43,399 nt of DNA, from assembly GCA_900319865.1 (NCBI GenBank), contig ONQD01000017.1, forward strand, positions 1 through 43,399, in the 5' to 3' direction. Made by a program: the position numbers and the translations under genes. The notes below the pieces were generated by a model. That model was given only the letters and a program-made list of their open reading frames with translations. It made no database searches and was not told where the DNA came from. The DNA comes from an uncultured Bacteroidales bacterium (GTDB lineage: Bacteria > Bacteroidota > Bacteroidia > Bacteroidales > P3). Below are positions 1-8,195 of the stretch, piece after piece. Every line of letters starts with the position of its first letter. Within the stretch, counting starts at the first letter, position 1.

Positions 1-173
1 CCTTCCGTAAGTCTTTGCGAGGTGTCCATGACCTCTGTTTCTTTTTCTTCCGACTAACTAGAATCTACGCCTAAACACAGAGGTTTGCAGGTGAACCGGA
101 TAAACCCTAATGCCCTATTGGGGATAAATGATTTGATGGGCAGAGAAGCGTGCTTGCCCTTATTCGTAGAAGG
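1..173 (+). ncRNA. Rod-like structured RNA, candidate 6S RNA
   Basis: No reading frame is apparent here, but the sequence folds on itself over its full length. CCTTC at 1-5 pairs with GAAGG at 169-173, and CGTAAG at 6-11 pairs with 159-166 around a TT bulge. TCTTTGC at 12-18 pairs with 140-146 with one G-U, and ACCTCTG at 31-37 pairs exactly with 78-84. A small CCC/GGG hairpin lies near 113-123. A closing stem around 170 nt with an internal bubble resembles 6S RNA, which mimics an open promoter and binds RNA polymerase. The assignment rests on architecture only. The strand is inferred, and the 5' end may lie outside the window. Confidence 0.38.
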
Positions 174-243
174 AGGTAATCGGTGGAAGTTCAAAAAAAC
201 GTTAAAAGCAGCAGTGACCCATCGTGGTTAGGGGAAAAAGTTG

Positions 244-251
244 TACTTTTG
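244..251 (+). promoter_or_regulatory. -7 box for lipoate ligase
   Basis: TACTTTTG matches the Bacteroidetes -7 consensus TAnnTTTG and lies 70 bp before the lipoate ligase start codon. No clear TTTG -33 box is visible upstream, so support comes from the -7 box alone. Confidence 0.4.
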
Positions 252-320
252 CAATTGAAATAACAGCGTGCGTTTGCAGGCTTTGTCCCATGCAACGTCG
301 CGCCCAATCAAAATTCTGCT

Positions 321-1289
321 ATGCAACGTATTGTTATCAGCCCCCAGTCCAACCCCTACCTGAACATTGCCGTTGAAAACTATCTGTTGTCGCAGCCTGA
401 CAACGATGAAGTGGTGATGTATCTGTGGCAGAACCGCCGCACCGTGGTGATAGGCCACAACCAGAACCCCTTTGCCGAATGCGATGTTGAACGGCTGGAG
501 GCCGACGGCGGTTTCCTCATGCGCCGCGAAACGGGTGGCGGCGCGGTTTATCATGACTTGGGAAACCTCAACTTCTCCTTTGTCGCCCCCTATCACCTCT
601 ACGACCTTCAGCGCCACTATGCCGTCCTGCAAAGGGCTTTGGCTCACTACGGTCTGCAAACCGAAATCAGCGGCCGCAACGACCTCCTTTGCCAGGGACG
701 CAAGTTTTCGGGCAACGCTTTTTCCAAGGCCAAGTATCAACGCCTGCACCATGGCACCCTGCTCATCCGCACCAATGTGGACGACCTCCAGAAATACCTC
801 CGTGTAAAACCCTCCAAACTGCAAAAACACGGCGTGGCCTCGGTACAGTCGCGTGTGGTGAACCTCTCCGAACTGGTTCCCGAAATCACTGCCCAAAACA
901 TTATTCCCCTGCTGTGCCGCAGCTTTGAAGAGGAATACCGCTCCACCGTCGAAACCATCCCGTTCGAGTCGCTTGCCGCCCTGCCCCAGGTGCAGACCCT
1001 GCAAAACCACTTTGCCAGCGCCGAGTGGAAATACGGCAACTGGCGCTACTTCCAAGCCCAGCGTTCCGCCTCTTTCGACTGGGGCGAAGTGGAACTGTCG
1101 GTTTCGGCCGACCACGCCGCAGGCAACATCACCCACGTGCAGATAGCCACCGACAGCCTTTTCCCCGACCTCGTCGGGCAGGTGTGCCGCCGCCTCGAGG
1201 GTGCCTCCACCACCACTCCGCCCCCTCCGCCCTCCGACAGCCCTGAACTTCAACCCATCTGGAACGACATCTGCTCTTTAATCTACTAA
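321..1289 (+). CDS. lplA: Lipoate-protein ligase A
   Basis: This 322-residue protein joins lipoate to the conserved lysine of lipoyl domains (2-oxoacid dehydrogenase E2, GcvH) through a lipoyl-AMP intermediate, in the cytoplasm. The family motif RRETGGGAVYHDLGN at about 68-82 is the ligase signature, and GRKFSGNAF at about 127-135 carries the lysine that contacts lipoyl-AMP. The length fits the LplA form that has a C-terminal accessory domain. The ATG at 321 directly precedes the conserved N terminus, and a -7 box lies 70 bp upstream. Codons favour C at third positions, unlike most of the window but like the dipeptidase gene at the far end. It appears to be a single-gene transcription unit. 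Confidence 0.9.
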   Translation: MQRIVISPQSNPYLNIAVENYLLSQPDNDEVVMYLWQNRRTVVIGHNQNPFAECDVERLEADGGFLMRRETGGGAVYHDLGNLNFSFVAPYHLYDLQRHYAVLQRALAHYGLQTEISGRNDLLCQGRKFSGNAFSKAKYQRLHHGTLLIRTNVDDLQKYLRVKPSKLQKHGVASVQSRVVNLSELVPEITAQNIIPLLCRSFEEEYRSTVETIPFESLAALPQVQTLQNHFASAEWKYGNWRYFQAQRSASFDWGEVELSVSADHAAGNITHVQIATDSLFPDLVGQVCRRLEGASTTTPPPPPSDSPELQPIWNDICSLIY

Positions 1290-1522
1290 CCATGTCACTT
1301 CTTCCGCACCATTCCCTCGCCCCGTCGCATCTTCGCTTACTTACCACTTCTTATTAAGCTCTTCTTCTGCATGTGTTAACCTCAGGGGTTGGGAAGTTTT
1401 TAGGAGCGAGTGATTTACGGCTGGAAGGGAAATGAACCGGCATGGGAATTGGGAGGCTTGGCGAAGGAAAAGGGGATGGGCTGAAAGGGGAAAGGGGAGG
1501 ATTGCCGACGGAGATCGATTTG
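1290..1522. other. Gene-free purine-rich spacer
   Basis: Between the ligase stop and the tandem repeats there is no convincing frame on either strand. The stretch from about 1380 to 1500 is strongly G/A-rich on the plus strand. I see no clear terminator hairpin or TAnnTTTG box. Confidence 0.5.
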
Positions 1523-1632
1523 ACTGAAAAAATGATTTGATGAGATTGGAAAAATGATTTGATGAGATTGAAGAAATGATTTGATGAGATTGAAAAAATG
1601 ATTTGATGAGAATGAAAAAAGTATTTGAAAAG
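1523..1632 (+). repeat. 22-bp tandem repeat, about five copies
   Basis: The unit has the form ATTG followed by 18 bases ending in GATTTGATGAG. Copies start at 1523, 1545, 1567, 1589 and 1611. The first four differ at one or two positions and the fifth is more diverged. Each intact copy offers an ATG in another frame followed at once by TGA (ATGATTTGA). The array runs into the 5' end of the next gene, so copy-number change would alter its leader or start region. Confidence 0.85.
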
Positions 1633-1644
1633 ACTGGCAAAACT

Positions 1645-2037
1645 ATGATAGAACCGAGAAAAGGAAGAACTTGCTGTTGGCTGGGAATGCTGGCGGCGAT
1701 GGCAATGATGTGCGTGGCGGTGACGCTGGGTGCACAGACACAGGCCGACGGGGCACCCGAGGAGGTCCGCTCGCTGGTCAGGAGTTTCGAGAAGTTGATA
1801 CCCTACACCGATACGGTGCATCACTATACGCTGACACACGTATTCTTGAACGAGGAGTATCGGTATTTGAAGCTGACCATCAGTCAGGACACAGGTACAA
1901 CTATTGCGGAAACATACATGTATGATGTGTTTGATTATTTGGTTTCGCAGGAGGGATGGACGCTGAAACCCCTTGTGGACAATGGCTTTGAATTGCGGCT
2001 GAACTTGTGGTCGAGGAATGGGGCTGTTTCCGCCTAA
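1645..2037 (+). CDS. Secreted repeat protein, N-terminal part, ends at in-frame TAA
   Basis: I do not recognise a named family. The ATG at 1645 gives a 130-residue product with a basic N terminus, a hydrophobic core and an AQTQA-type cleavage region, so it is probably exported. In-frame ATGs at 1606 and 1612 inside the last tandem repeat would add 11-13 residues ahead of the signal peptide. The frame ends at TAA 2035-2037, continues open in the same frame, and the similarity pattern also continues. The end of this segment (GFELRLNL, then YRYSAEDM beyond the stop) aligns with GVTLVFQY...FAFSPEDI at the end of the next segment. It is therefore the first of three related repeats, interrupted by a stop. 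Confidence 0.6.
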   Translation: MIEPRKGRTCCWLGMLAAMAMMCVAVTLGAQTQADGAPEEVRSLVRSFEKLIPYTDTVHHYTLTHVFLNEEYRYLKLTISQDTGTTIAETYMYDVFDYLVSQEGWTLKPLVDNGFELRLNLWSRNGAVSA

Positions 2038-2058
2038 TACAGATATTCAGCCGAGGAT

Positions 2059-2841
2059 ATGAAGCAGATGCTCCCGATGTCGCCCGAAGAGTGGTTTGTG
2101 CAGCTGGCCGTAGAGATGCAGAAACTGCTGCCACGCGAGACGGTGAAAGGTATGGAGGTGCTGAAAAATGCATGGTATAGTAGTGATAGCGACCTTTTTG
2201 TGATTGAATATGAGTTTCCGGACCAAGTGTGGGCGGGCAAGGTGAAACGAACTGTGGGCAACACCGATTCGATGAGGTTGGAACGGATGAAGTCACTAAT
2301 AGCCGACCCGGACAGGGTAGATGTGGTGGAACAGGCCATGAGGGGTAAGGTGACGTTGCAGTATCAATACTACAACCAGTCGCATACGGACACGGTGAAG
2401 ATAGATATCAAGCCTATGGATTGGGAACTGTTCATTGAAATGTACAGGCCGGAACAGGCTGGCGAGGAGGGTGGTAATGCGCAGAGCCTGATATACCAGT
2501 TTAAGATTGGGTTTGACCAGTTGAACAGCCAATGTCCCAAGCAGGTGGACGACGTGACGGTGATGGACAGTTGTGTGTTCGACACGGCAATGAGGGTGGT
2601 GACATACTATTATAGCGTTTCGGAGCTGGCGATGCTGAATTTGGAGCACAACGCAGAGATGCAGCAGGTGCTGCGCGGCAATATAGCGTCGACGTTTGTT
2701 GGAGAGAATTCGAAGGAATATATGGCTTTGCTGGCCGACGAGGGAGTGACGCTGGTGTTTCAGTATGCCTCGCCGAGGGCGGGGAAACCGGTGATTTTTG
2801 CTTTCAGTCCGGAGGATATAAGGGAAATATTGAAACAATAG
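2059..2841 (+). CDS. Repeat protein, downstream part of the same interrupted frame
   Basis: This 260-residue segment has no signal peptide and lies in the same frame as the preceding one, 21 bp after its TAA, so it is probably the continuation of that gene. It holds two related domains. One runs from about residue 11 to 125 (LTLQYQYY-like strand, then IDIKPMDW). The other runs from about 145 to 260 (GVTLVFQY, then FAFSPEDI). Each has a helix, a strand pair, a helix and a closing PxDI/W motif. The ATG at 2059 may allow internal initiation, but a cytoplasmic product of an exported family would be odd. Function is unknown. The alternatives are a pseudogene, a sequencing error or readthrough. Confidence 0.55.
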   Translation: MKQMLPMSPEEWFVQLAVEMQKLLPRETVKGMEVLKNAWYSSDSDLFVIEYEFPDQVWAGKVKRTVGNTDSMRLERMKSLIADPDRVDVVEQAMRGKVTLQYQYYNQSHTDTVKIDIKPMDWELFIEMYRPEQAGEEGGNAQSLIYQFKIGFDQLNSQCPKQVDDVTVMDSCVFDTAMRVVTYYYSVSELAMLNLEHNAEMQQVLRGNIASTFVGENSKEYMALLADEGVTLVFQYASPRAGKPVIFAFSPEDIREILKQ

Positions 2842-2849
2842 AATTATTT

Positions 2850-2882
2850 TTTGTAACGGATTGAAAAAAAATCGTATCTTTG
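2850..2882 (+). promoter_or_regulatory. Canonical Bacteroidetes promoter for PPi-PFK
   Basis: TTTG at 2850-2853 and TATCTTTG at 2875-2882 are separated by 21 bp, the spacing expected of the -33/-7 promoters of this phylum. Transcription should start near 2887, giving a leader of about 180 nt before the phosphofructokinase ATG at 3069. Confidence 0.8.
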
Positions 2883-2893
2883 CAAAAAATATT

Positions 2894-2952
2894 ATGAAGC
2901 AAACGAGCGGCGTTTTTTGTCTGTGAAAGACGGGGAGACGCACCCGTTTGCT
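2894..2952 (+). promoter_or_regulatory. Structured leader with a ten-codon upstream frame
   Basis: AGCAAACG at 2898-2905 pairs exactly with CGTTTGCT at 2945-2952. A GTCT/AGAC hairpin lies inside, around 2919-2931. A frame of ten codons plus stop, MKQTSGVFCL, runs from ATG 2894 to TGA 2926 and covers the left arm, so translating it would open the stem. A second possible pairing, ACAGCC near 3001 with GGCTGT near 3040, lies downstream. This could be a regulatory leader, but no known riboswitch class was recognised. Confidence 0.35.
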
Positions 2953-3068
2953 GTAGATAAAAATATAAACAAAAAACACAGAATAATAATCCACACGGCA
3001 ACAGCCATCGTGCCCGACTCCAAATGGTGCAGGTGAGGGGCTGTGACCGCAGACAAAAACATGACGAC

Positions 3069-4301
3069 ATGAAAAGTATTGCAATCCTGACCGGTGGCGG
3101 TCCTGCCCCGGGAATGAACACAGTGGTGGCCTCGGTGGCCAAGACATTTCTTCGTGACGGTTATAGAGTGATAGGGCTGCATGGCGGCTACAGCTCGCTG
3201 TTTACCGAGAACCCACGTATGCAGGATATCGATTTCCTGGTGGCCGACGAGATTTTCAATAAGGGCGGCAGCATTCTAAAGATGAGCCGCTTTAAACCCA
3301 CTGACGAGGATTTCGAGAAACGTTTCAACTTGAACCTCTTCAAGGACAACGATATTAAGTTGCTGGTTACCGTGGGAGGCGACGACACTGCATCGACCGC
3401 CAACCGCATTGCCAAGTTCTTGGCCGACAAGCACTATCCTATTGCCAATATCCATGTGCCCAAGACCATTGACAACGACTTGCCGCTGCCCGACAGTTCG
3501 CCCACTTTCGGATACAACAGTGCCAAGGCACAGGGTACGGTGATTTGCTCCGCCGTGATGGAGGATGCACGCACATCGGAGAACTGGTTTGTGGTTTCGG
3601 CCATGGGCCGCTCGGCCGGCCATCTGGCATTGGGCATTGCCGGTGCCTGCCACTACCCGATGGTGGTGATACCCGAGTTTTTCAACAAGACGGAGATTAC
3701 CGTGGAGAAGATTATCAACCTGGTGGTTTCGTGCATAGTGAAGCGCAAGCTGATGGGTATCAATTACGGCGCTGCCATGATTTCGGAGGGTGTGTTCCAC
3801 AGCCTTTCGGATGAAGAGATAAAGAATTCGGGTATCCATTTCAGCTATGACGAGCATGGACATCCGGAACTTGGCAAGGTGTCGAAAGCACATATATTCA
3901 ACGACCTGCTGGAGCGCAAGGTGAAACAGCTGGGACTGAAGGTGAAGAGCCGCCCGGTGGAGGTGGGCTACGAGATTCGTTGCCATACTCCCATCGCTTT
4001 CGATTTGACCTACTGCTCGCTGATGGGTATGGGCGTGCATACGCTCTACAACCAGGGCTGCACCGGATGTATGGTGTATTCCGACCATCAGGGCAATGTG
4101 AAGCCGCTGTATTTGAAAGACCTGCAAGACCCTGTGACCGGCAAGATCCCGCCCAGACTTGTGAATGTGAATTCGAACAAGGTCCAGTCGTATATCAACG
4201 ACATTATGGACTATATTACTCCGGCCGACTACGAGGCAGCGAAGAAGTATCTGCCCAATCCCGAAGAGTATGACTTCAAGCGTATTCTGAACTGGGAGTA
4301 G
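3069..4301 (+). CDS. pfp: Pyrophosphate-dependent 6-phosphofructokinase
   Basis: The 410-residue enzyme phosphorylates fructose 6-phosphate to fructose 1,6-bisphosphate, probably with PPi as phosphoryl donor, so the step is reversible. The N-terminal GGGPAPGMN at about 9-17 is the phosphate-binding loop. GGDDT at 103-107 has the second Asp that marks PPi-using enzymes, where ATP enzymes have Gly. PKTIDND at 131-137 holds the catalytic Asp region, and MGR at 179-181 binds substrate. The ATG at 3069 gives the standard N terminus. An upstream in-frame ATG at 3024 would add 15 residues without family similarity. The gene has its own promoter and a long leader, and a strong hairpin follows it. Confidence 0.9.
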   Translation: MKSIAILTGGGPAPGMNTVVASVAKTFLRDGYRVIGLHGGYSSLFTENPRMQDIDFLVADEIFNKGGSILKMSRFKPTDEDFEKRFNLNLFKDNDIKLLVTVGGDDTASTANRIAKFLADKHYPIANIHVPKTIDNDLPLPDSSPTFGYNSAKAQGTVICSAVMEDARTSENWFVVSAMGRSAGHLALGIAGACHYPMVVIPEFFNKTEITVEKIINLVVSCIVKRKLMGINYGAAMISEGVFHSLSDEEIKNSGIHFSYDEHGHPELGKVSKAHIFNDLLERKVKQLGLKVKSRPVEVGYEIRCHTPIAFDLTYCSLMGMGVHTLYNQGCTGCMVYSDHQGNVKPLYLKDLQDPVTGKIPPRLVNVNSNKVQSYINDIMDYITPADYEAAKKYLPNPEEYDFKRILNWE

Positions 4302-4317
4302 GAACTATGGATAAATG

Positions 4318-4375
4318 AATGTTGAAAAGTTGAAAGGTTGTTGCGTATGTGGCGGCTTTTCGACTTTTCAACATT
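4318..4375 (+). terminator. 18-bp hairpin after phosphofructokinase
   Basis: The left arm at 4318-4335 and right arm at 4358-4375 form an 18-bp stem with one G-U pair and a 22-nt loop, followed by GCTTTG. It begins 17 bp after the stop codon. It is A/T-rich, so it could be either a terminator or an mRNA-stabilising hairpin. Confidence 0.55.
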
Positions 4376-4492
4376 GCTTTGATAATGCAAGTATCAATGT
4401 CGGGGCACATGCCGGTTGAGGCGATGGGAGCTGCCGGGTGCCGCGAGTGGAAAAACACTGTGAGAACAAAAATTAAACATCTGTCTTTTGTC

Positions 4493-5713
4493 ATGTCGAC
4501 CAACAAACTGATTGCTTTTGTGCTGGTAGTGCTGTTTCTTGCTGCCCCTGCCTACGGACAGAACAAGAAGCAGATGGAGCGCGAGAAGGCAAAAATTGAG
4601 AAGGAAATAGCACGGCTCACATCCGAACTGAGCAAGGCTAAGAAGAATACAAAGAACTCAACTGCACAGATACAGTTGATAAAGAAACGTATAAACGAAC
4701 GCAACCGGCTGATTGATAATATCAACTGGCAGATGAACATGTTGGATCGCCAGATTGTGCGCACAGAGGATTCGATAAAAACGGTGCGCAGCCAGCTGGA
4801 CAGCATGAAGGCTGAGTATGCCCATATAGTGAATGTGTTGTATGGGCTGAGCTATAATGTCAATCCGTCGGCATTGCTGTACGACAGCGAGAACTACAAT
4901 ATCAGCTATCTGAAGCTGAAATACTTCAACGAGTATTCCCGCTACAGACGCCATCAGGCCACAATGATTCAGCGCAAGCAGCAACTGTTTGAAGACATGA
5001 CGTTGGACCTCCAGCGGCAGAAGAACGAGAAAAAATCGCTGTTGGCTCAGGAGAAGAAACAAAAAGACGCCCTGTCGCGCGAGCAGCAGAAACATCAATC
5101 AAATCTGAACAAGAGCCAGCAGGACGAAAAGCAACTGGCACAGCAAATCAAGAAAAAAGAGCAGCAGAGACGGCAACTGCAGCAGCAAATACAGCAGATG
5201 GTGAGTGCCGAGGTGGCGAAGAGCTCGGGCTCCTCCTCGTCGGGTAAAGGCAAGAGCAACGTTTCGGGAAGCACGGAAAAACCAGGCAAAGTGTATAGCG
5301 ACGCTGCGTCGGCCGACTTTGTGAAGAACAAGGGAAAACTGCCTTGGCCGGTGTATTATAAATCGGTGTCGCAAGAGTACGGCTTGGTGAGACGAGAGTC
5401 GGGCGGAGAGAACAGAAGTCTGGGTATATTCCTGAATTGCACGCCCGGGGCATCGGTGCGCGCAGTGTTTGACGGCACTGTGGTGGCAGTGAAGGCCTCG
5501 CCATACGGCAAAGGAAGTGTGATAATGGTGAAACATGGCTCATATCTTACCGTGTATGCCGGAGTTGACAATGTGACGGTGAAAAGCGGCAGCAAGGTGA
5601 CAGGTGGACAGACCATAGGCAAGGTGACTCAGGGCGAAGAGTCGACTTCCGAGTTTGCTTTCATGATATGGTGCAACCAAGTGTTTCAAAATCCGAGACA
5701 TTGGCTGAATTAA
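4493..5713 (+). CDS. EnvC-like coiled-coil protein with degenerate LytM (M23) domain
   Basis: The 406-residue exported protein has a signal peptide ending near AYGQ (residue 23). A long charged, Q/K/E-rich coiled coil follows from about residue 25 to 240, then a Ser/Gly-rich linker and a C-terminal LytM domain over the last 120 residues. In active M23 peptidases the zinc ligands sit in HxxxD and HxH. Here the first position reads LGIFLN and the last reads EFAFMIW, so the metal site looks lost. That is the EnvC/NlpD pattern, in which the protein activates cell-wall amidases in the periplasm rather than cutting peptidoglycan. The ATG at 4493 is chosen because the upstream extension from 4349 has no signal-like N terminus. 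It lies 61 bp before the GH3 gene. Confidence 0.75.
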   Translation: MSTNKLIAFVLVVLFLAAPAYGQNKKQMEREKAKIEKEIARLTSELSKAKKNTKNSTAQIQLIKKRINERNRLIDNINWQMNMLDRQIVRTEDSIKTVRSQLDSMKAEYAHIVNVLYGLSYNVNPSALLYDSENYNISYLKLKYFNEYSRYRRHQATMIQRKQQLFEDMTLDLQRQKNEKKSLLAQEKKQKDALSREQQKHQSNLNKSQQDEKQLAQQIKKKEQQRRQLQQQIQQMVSAEVAKSSGSSSSGKGKSNVSGSTEKPGKVYSDAASADFVKNKGKLPWPVYYKSVSQEYGLVRRESGGENRSLGIFLNCTPGASVRAVFDGTVVAVKASPYGKGSVIMVKHGSYLTVYAGVDNVTVKSGSKVTGGQTIGKVTQGEESTSEFAFMIWCNQVFQNPRHWLN

Positions 5714-5774
5714 AGAGACACTGGAAACAGTATAAATGAAAAGATAGTTGTAGAAAATCGATAGAGAGAGGAAT

Positions 5775-8141
5775 ATGAAGAAAAGTATATTGATAATAGG
5801 AATTCTGGTTGTGTTGACGGGAATGGGAGTGAGCTATGGCCAGGTGCGAGGGATGAAGAAATCGGCAAAGAAAATGCACGGTAAGATGATAACAATAAAG
5901 CATTCGAAACCAGCATTGGCCACCGCGTGGGTGGACTCGGTGATGAAGAATTTGGATCTGAAACAGCAGATAGCGCAGCTGATGGTGATACGGGTGCCGT
6001 TGGACATGGACAGCAAGGCACAGCGGAATTTCGAGCAGGTGCTTCGCGAGACCGAGGTAGGCGGGGTGTGCTTTTTTGTGGGTACGGCCGAGAAAACCCT
6101 GCCACAAATCAAGCGTTATCAGAGTTTGAGCAAGGTGCCGCTGCTGGTGTGTATCGATGCCGAGTGGGGCCTGGGGATGAGGCTGAAGGACTGCTATTCG
6201 TTTCCCTATAATGCGGATTTCGGCTTGCTTCCCAAAGAGATGGACACGCTGCTGTATGATGTGGGGAAGGAGATAGGAAGGCAGTGCCATAATATGGGAA
6301 TACATGTAAACTTTGCCCCTGTGGTGGATGTGAACAGCAATCCGAACAACCCGGTGATTGGGGTACGTTCGTTCAGTGAGGTGCCGCAGCGGGTGGCCGA
6401 CTTGGGCATACAATACATGAAAGGAGTGCAAAGTCAGGGCGTGATGGCGGTGGCCAAACACTTTCCCGGTCACGGCGATACGGAGACCGACAGCCATTTC
6501 GACCTTCCGGTGATAAACCATACCCGTGCCTATATGGACACGGTGGATTTGCTGCCGTTCCGCCGCCTGATAGAGGCAGGGGTGGAGGGCGTGATGACGG
6601 CACACCTGCAAGTGAATGCCCTTGAGAAGAGGCCCAATCATCCCACTTCGCTGTCGGAGAGTGTGGTGAACGACCTTTTGAGAAAGGAATTGGGTTTTAA
6701 GGGGATGGTGATTACAGACGGATTGGACATGAAGGGTGTGACAAAATATTATAGCGACGGCAACGAGTCGCTGGCGGCCTTGATGGCAGGCTCGGACATA
6801 CTGCTGCTGCCGCCCGATGTGCCCGCCGCCATACAGAAGATATATGAGGCTGCTATTCAGGACAAGGATTTGAGTGAGCTGATAGAGATGCGCTGCCGCC
6901 GGGTGTTGAGGGCGAAGTTCTATCACGGGTGTGCCGACTTGCAGCCACAGAAATGGCATGTGCCTACGGTAGAGGACAGCATCCGTTGCGGCCAGTTGAT
7001 GCGGGGATTGCGGTTGGTGATGGCCGGAAAGATAGACAGCATAGTGCAGGATGGCATTGAGAAACGGGCTTTCCCGGGATGTCAAGTCCTTGCCATGCAG
7101 AATGGTAAGATATTGTTCCGCAAGGCATACGGCAGACAGACCTACGATGCCAATTCGCCAAAGGTGGACATGAACACAATGTATGACATCGCTTCGGTGT
7201 CCAAAATGGTCTCCACTACGTTGGCATTGATGAAGCTGGTCGAGACCGGCAAGGTGAAACTGGATGACCCGTTGAGCCGCTATCTTCCATATCTGAAACG
7301 TACAGACAAAGAGTCAATTACCATCCGGCAGGCCATGAGCCACATGGCACGGTTGAAGGCTTTTGACTCGTACTGGATGACTGCCAAGGACAGCGACGAC
7401 CCCAAGGAGAGTGTGATAAAACAAATTGTTGCAACACCGTTGCTGACGAAGACAGAATATGTGTATAGCGACTTGGGATTCATACTGCTGGGCGAGCTGG
7501 TGCAGCAAGTGTCGGGACAGCGACTGGACATATTTGTGAAACGCCATTTCTATGAACCAATGGGATTGTGCCACACGCTGTATAACCCATTGGAACATGG
7601 CATTGACAGCAACAGCATAGCTCCCACGGAACTGGACAAGGTGTATCGCAACCGATTGCTGAGGGGTGTGGTTCATGACCAGAATGCCTATGCTCTGGGC
7701 GGAGTGTCGGGACATGCCGGAGTTTTCAGCACAGCCGACGATTTGGCCAAGATATTGCAGATGTTGCTCAATGGAGGGGAGCTGGATGGCCGACGCTATC
7801 TGAAAAAAGAGACCATTGAGCGTTTCAACCAACGCTACTATTCCAACCAGGGATGCCGCAGGGGATTGGGATTTGACAAGCCTTTGTTGCATGGAACTGG
7901 CGGAAGTGCCTGCGACGAAGCTACAAAGCAAAGCTATGGACATACTGGGTTTACGGGGACTATGGTTTGGGTGGATCCGGAGTACGATATGATATATGTG
8001 TTCCTGTCGAACAGGGTGTATCCAAACTCGTCACCTAACAGGTTGGCCCAAATGAATATCCGCACCCAGATACAGAGCGAGCTGTATAAATGTCAACCCG
8101 CTAAAGCTAATGGGGCAGGGGTGGCAAAATTCGGCAATTGA
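5775..8141 (+). CDS. GH3 N-acetylhexosaminidase fused to a serine beta-lactamase-type domain
   Basis: The 788-residue protein starts with a signal peptide or membrane anchor ending near YGQ (residue 23). Residues about 55-390 are a GH3 domain. KHFPGHGD plus TETDSH at 228-241 is the NagZ-type catalytic His loop, and ITDGLDM at 313-319 holds the nucleophile Asp315. Residues about 410-770 are a class C beta-lactamase/DD-peptidase-like domain with SVSK at 474-477, YSD at 564-566 and HTG at 723-725. This two-domain arrangement recurs in Bacteroidetes and is inferred to act on peptidoglycan fragments. The preceding EnvC-like gene fits a cell-wall role. A strong hairpin lies after the stop. Confidence 0.88.
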   Translation: MKKSILIIGILVVLTGMGVSYGQVRGMKKSAKKMHGKMITIKHSKPALATAWVDSVMKNLDLKQQIAQLMVIRVPLDMDSKAQRNFEQVLRETEVGGVCFFVGTAEKTLPQIKRYQSLSKVPLLVCIDAEWGLGMRLKDCYSFPYNADFGLLPKEMDTLLYDVGKEIGRQCHNMGIHVNFAPVVDVNSNPNNPVIGVRSFSEVPQRVADLGIQYMKGVQSQGVMAVAKHFPGHGDTETDSHFDLPVINHTRAYMDTVDLLPFRRLIEAGVEGVMTAHLQVNALEKRPNHPTSLSESVVNDLLRKELGFKGMVITDGLDMKGVTKYYSDGNESLAALMAGSDILLLPPDVPAAIQKIYEAAIQDKDLSELIEMRCRRVLRAKFYHGCADLQPQKWHVPTVEDSIRCGQLMRGLRLVMAGKIDSIVQDGIEKRAFPGCQVLAMQNGKILFRKAYGRQTYDANSPKVDMNTMYDIASVSKMVSTTLALMKLVETGKVKLDDPLSRYLPYLKRTDKESITIRQAMSHMARLKAFDSYWMTAKDSDDPKESVIKQIVATPLLTKTEYVYSDLGFILLGELVQQVSGQRLDIFVKRHFYEPMGLCHTLYNPLEHGIDSNSIAPTELDKVYRNRLLRGVVHDQNAYALGGVSGHAGVFSTADDLAKILQMLLNGGELDGRRYLKKETIERFNQRYYSNQGCRRGLGFDKPLLHGTGGSACDEATKQSYGHTGFTGTMVWVDPEYDMIYVFLSNRVYPNSSPNRLAQMNIRTQIQSELYKCQPAKANGAGVAKFGN

Positions 8142-8195
8142 TAAAGCTTGGAGGCACTTAGGAGGCAAGGATGCAGCATAGTGCCACAAGAGAGG

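Noticed and set aside
228-1253. Long minus-strand frame (341 codons) opposite the lipoate ligase
   Set aside because: It mirrors a gene with all LplA motifs and strong third-position GC bias, which creates long antisense frames. The translation has no family features.
1523-1632. CRISPR array
   Set aside because: The units are contiguous 22-bp tandem copies without spacers, and no cas genes are present.
5661-7085. Minus-strand frame of 474 codons opposite the GH3 gene
   Set aside because: The plus strand encodes two intact catalytic domains here. The antisense product is His/Gln-rich without motifs.
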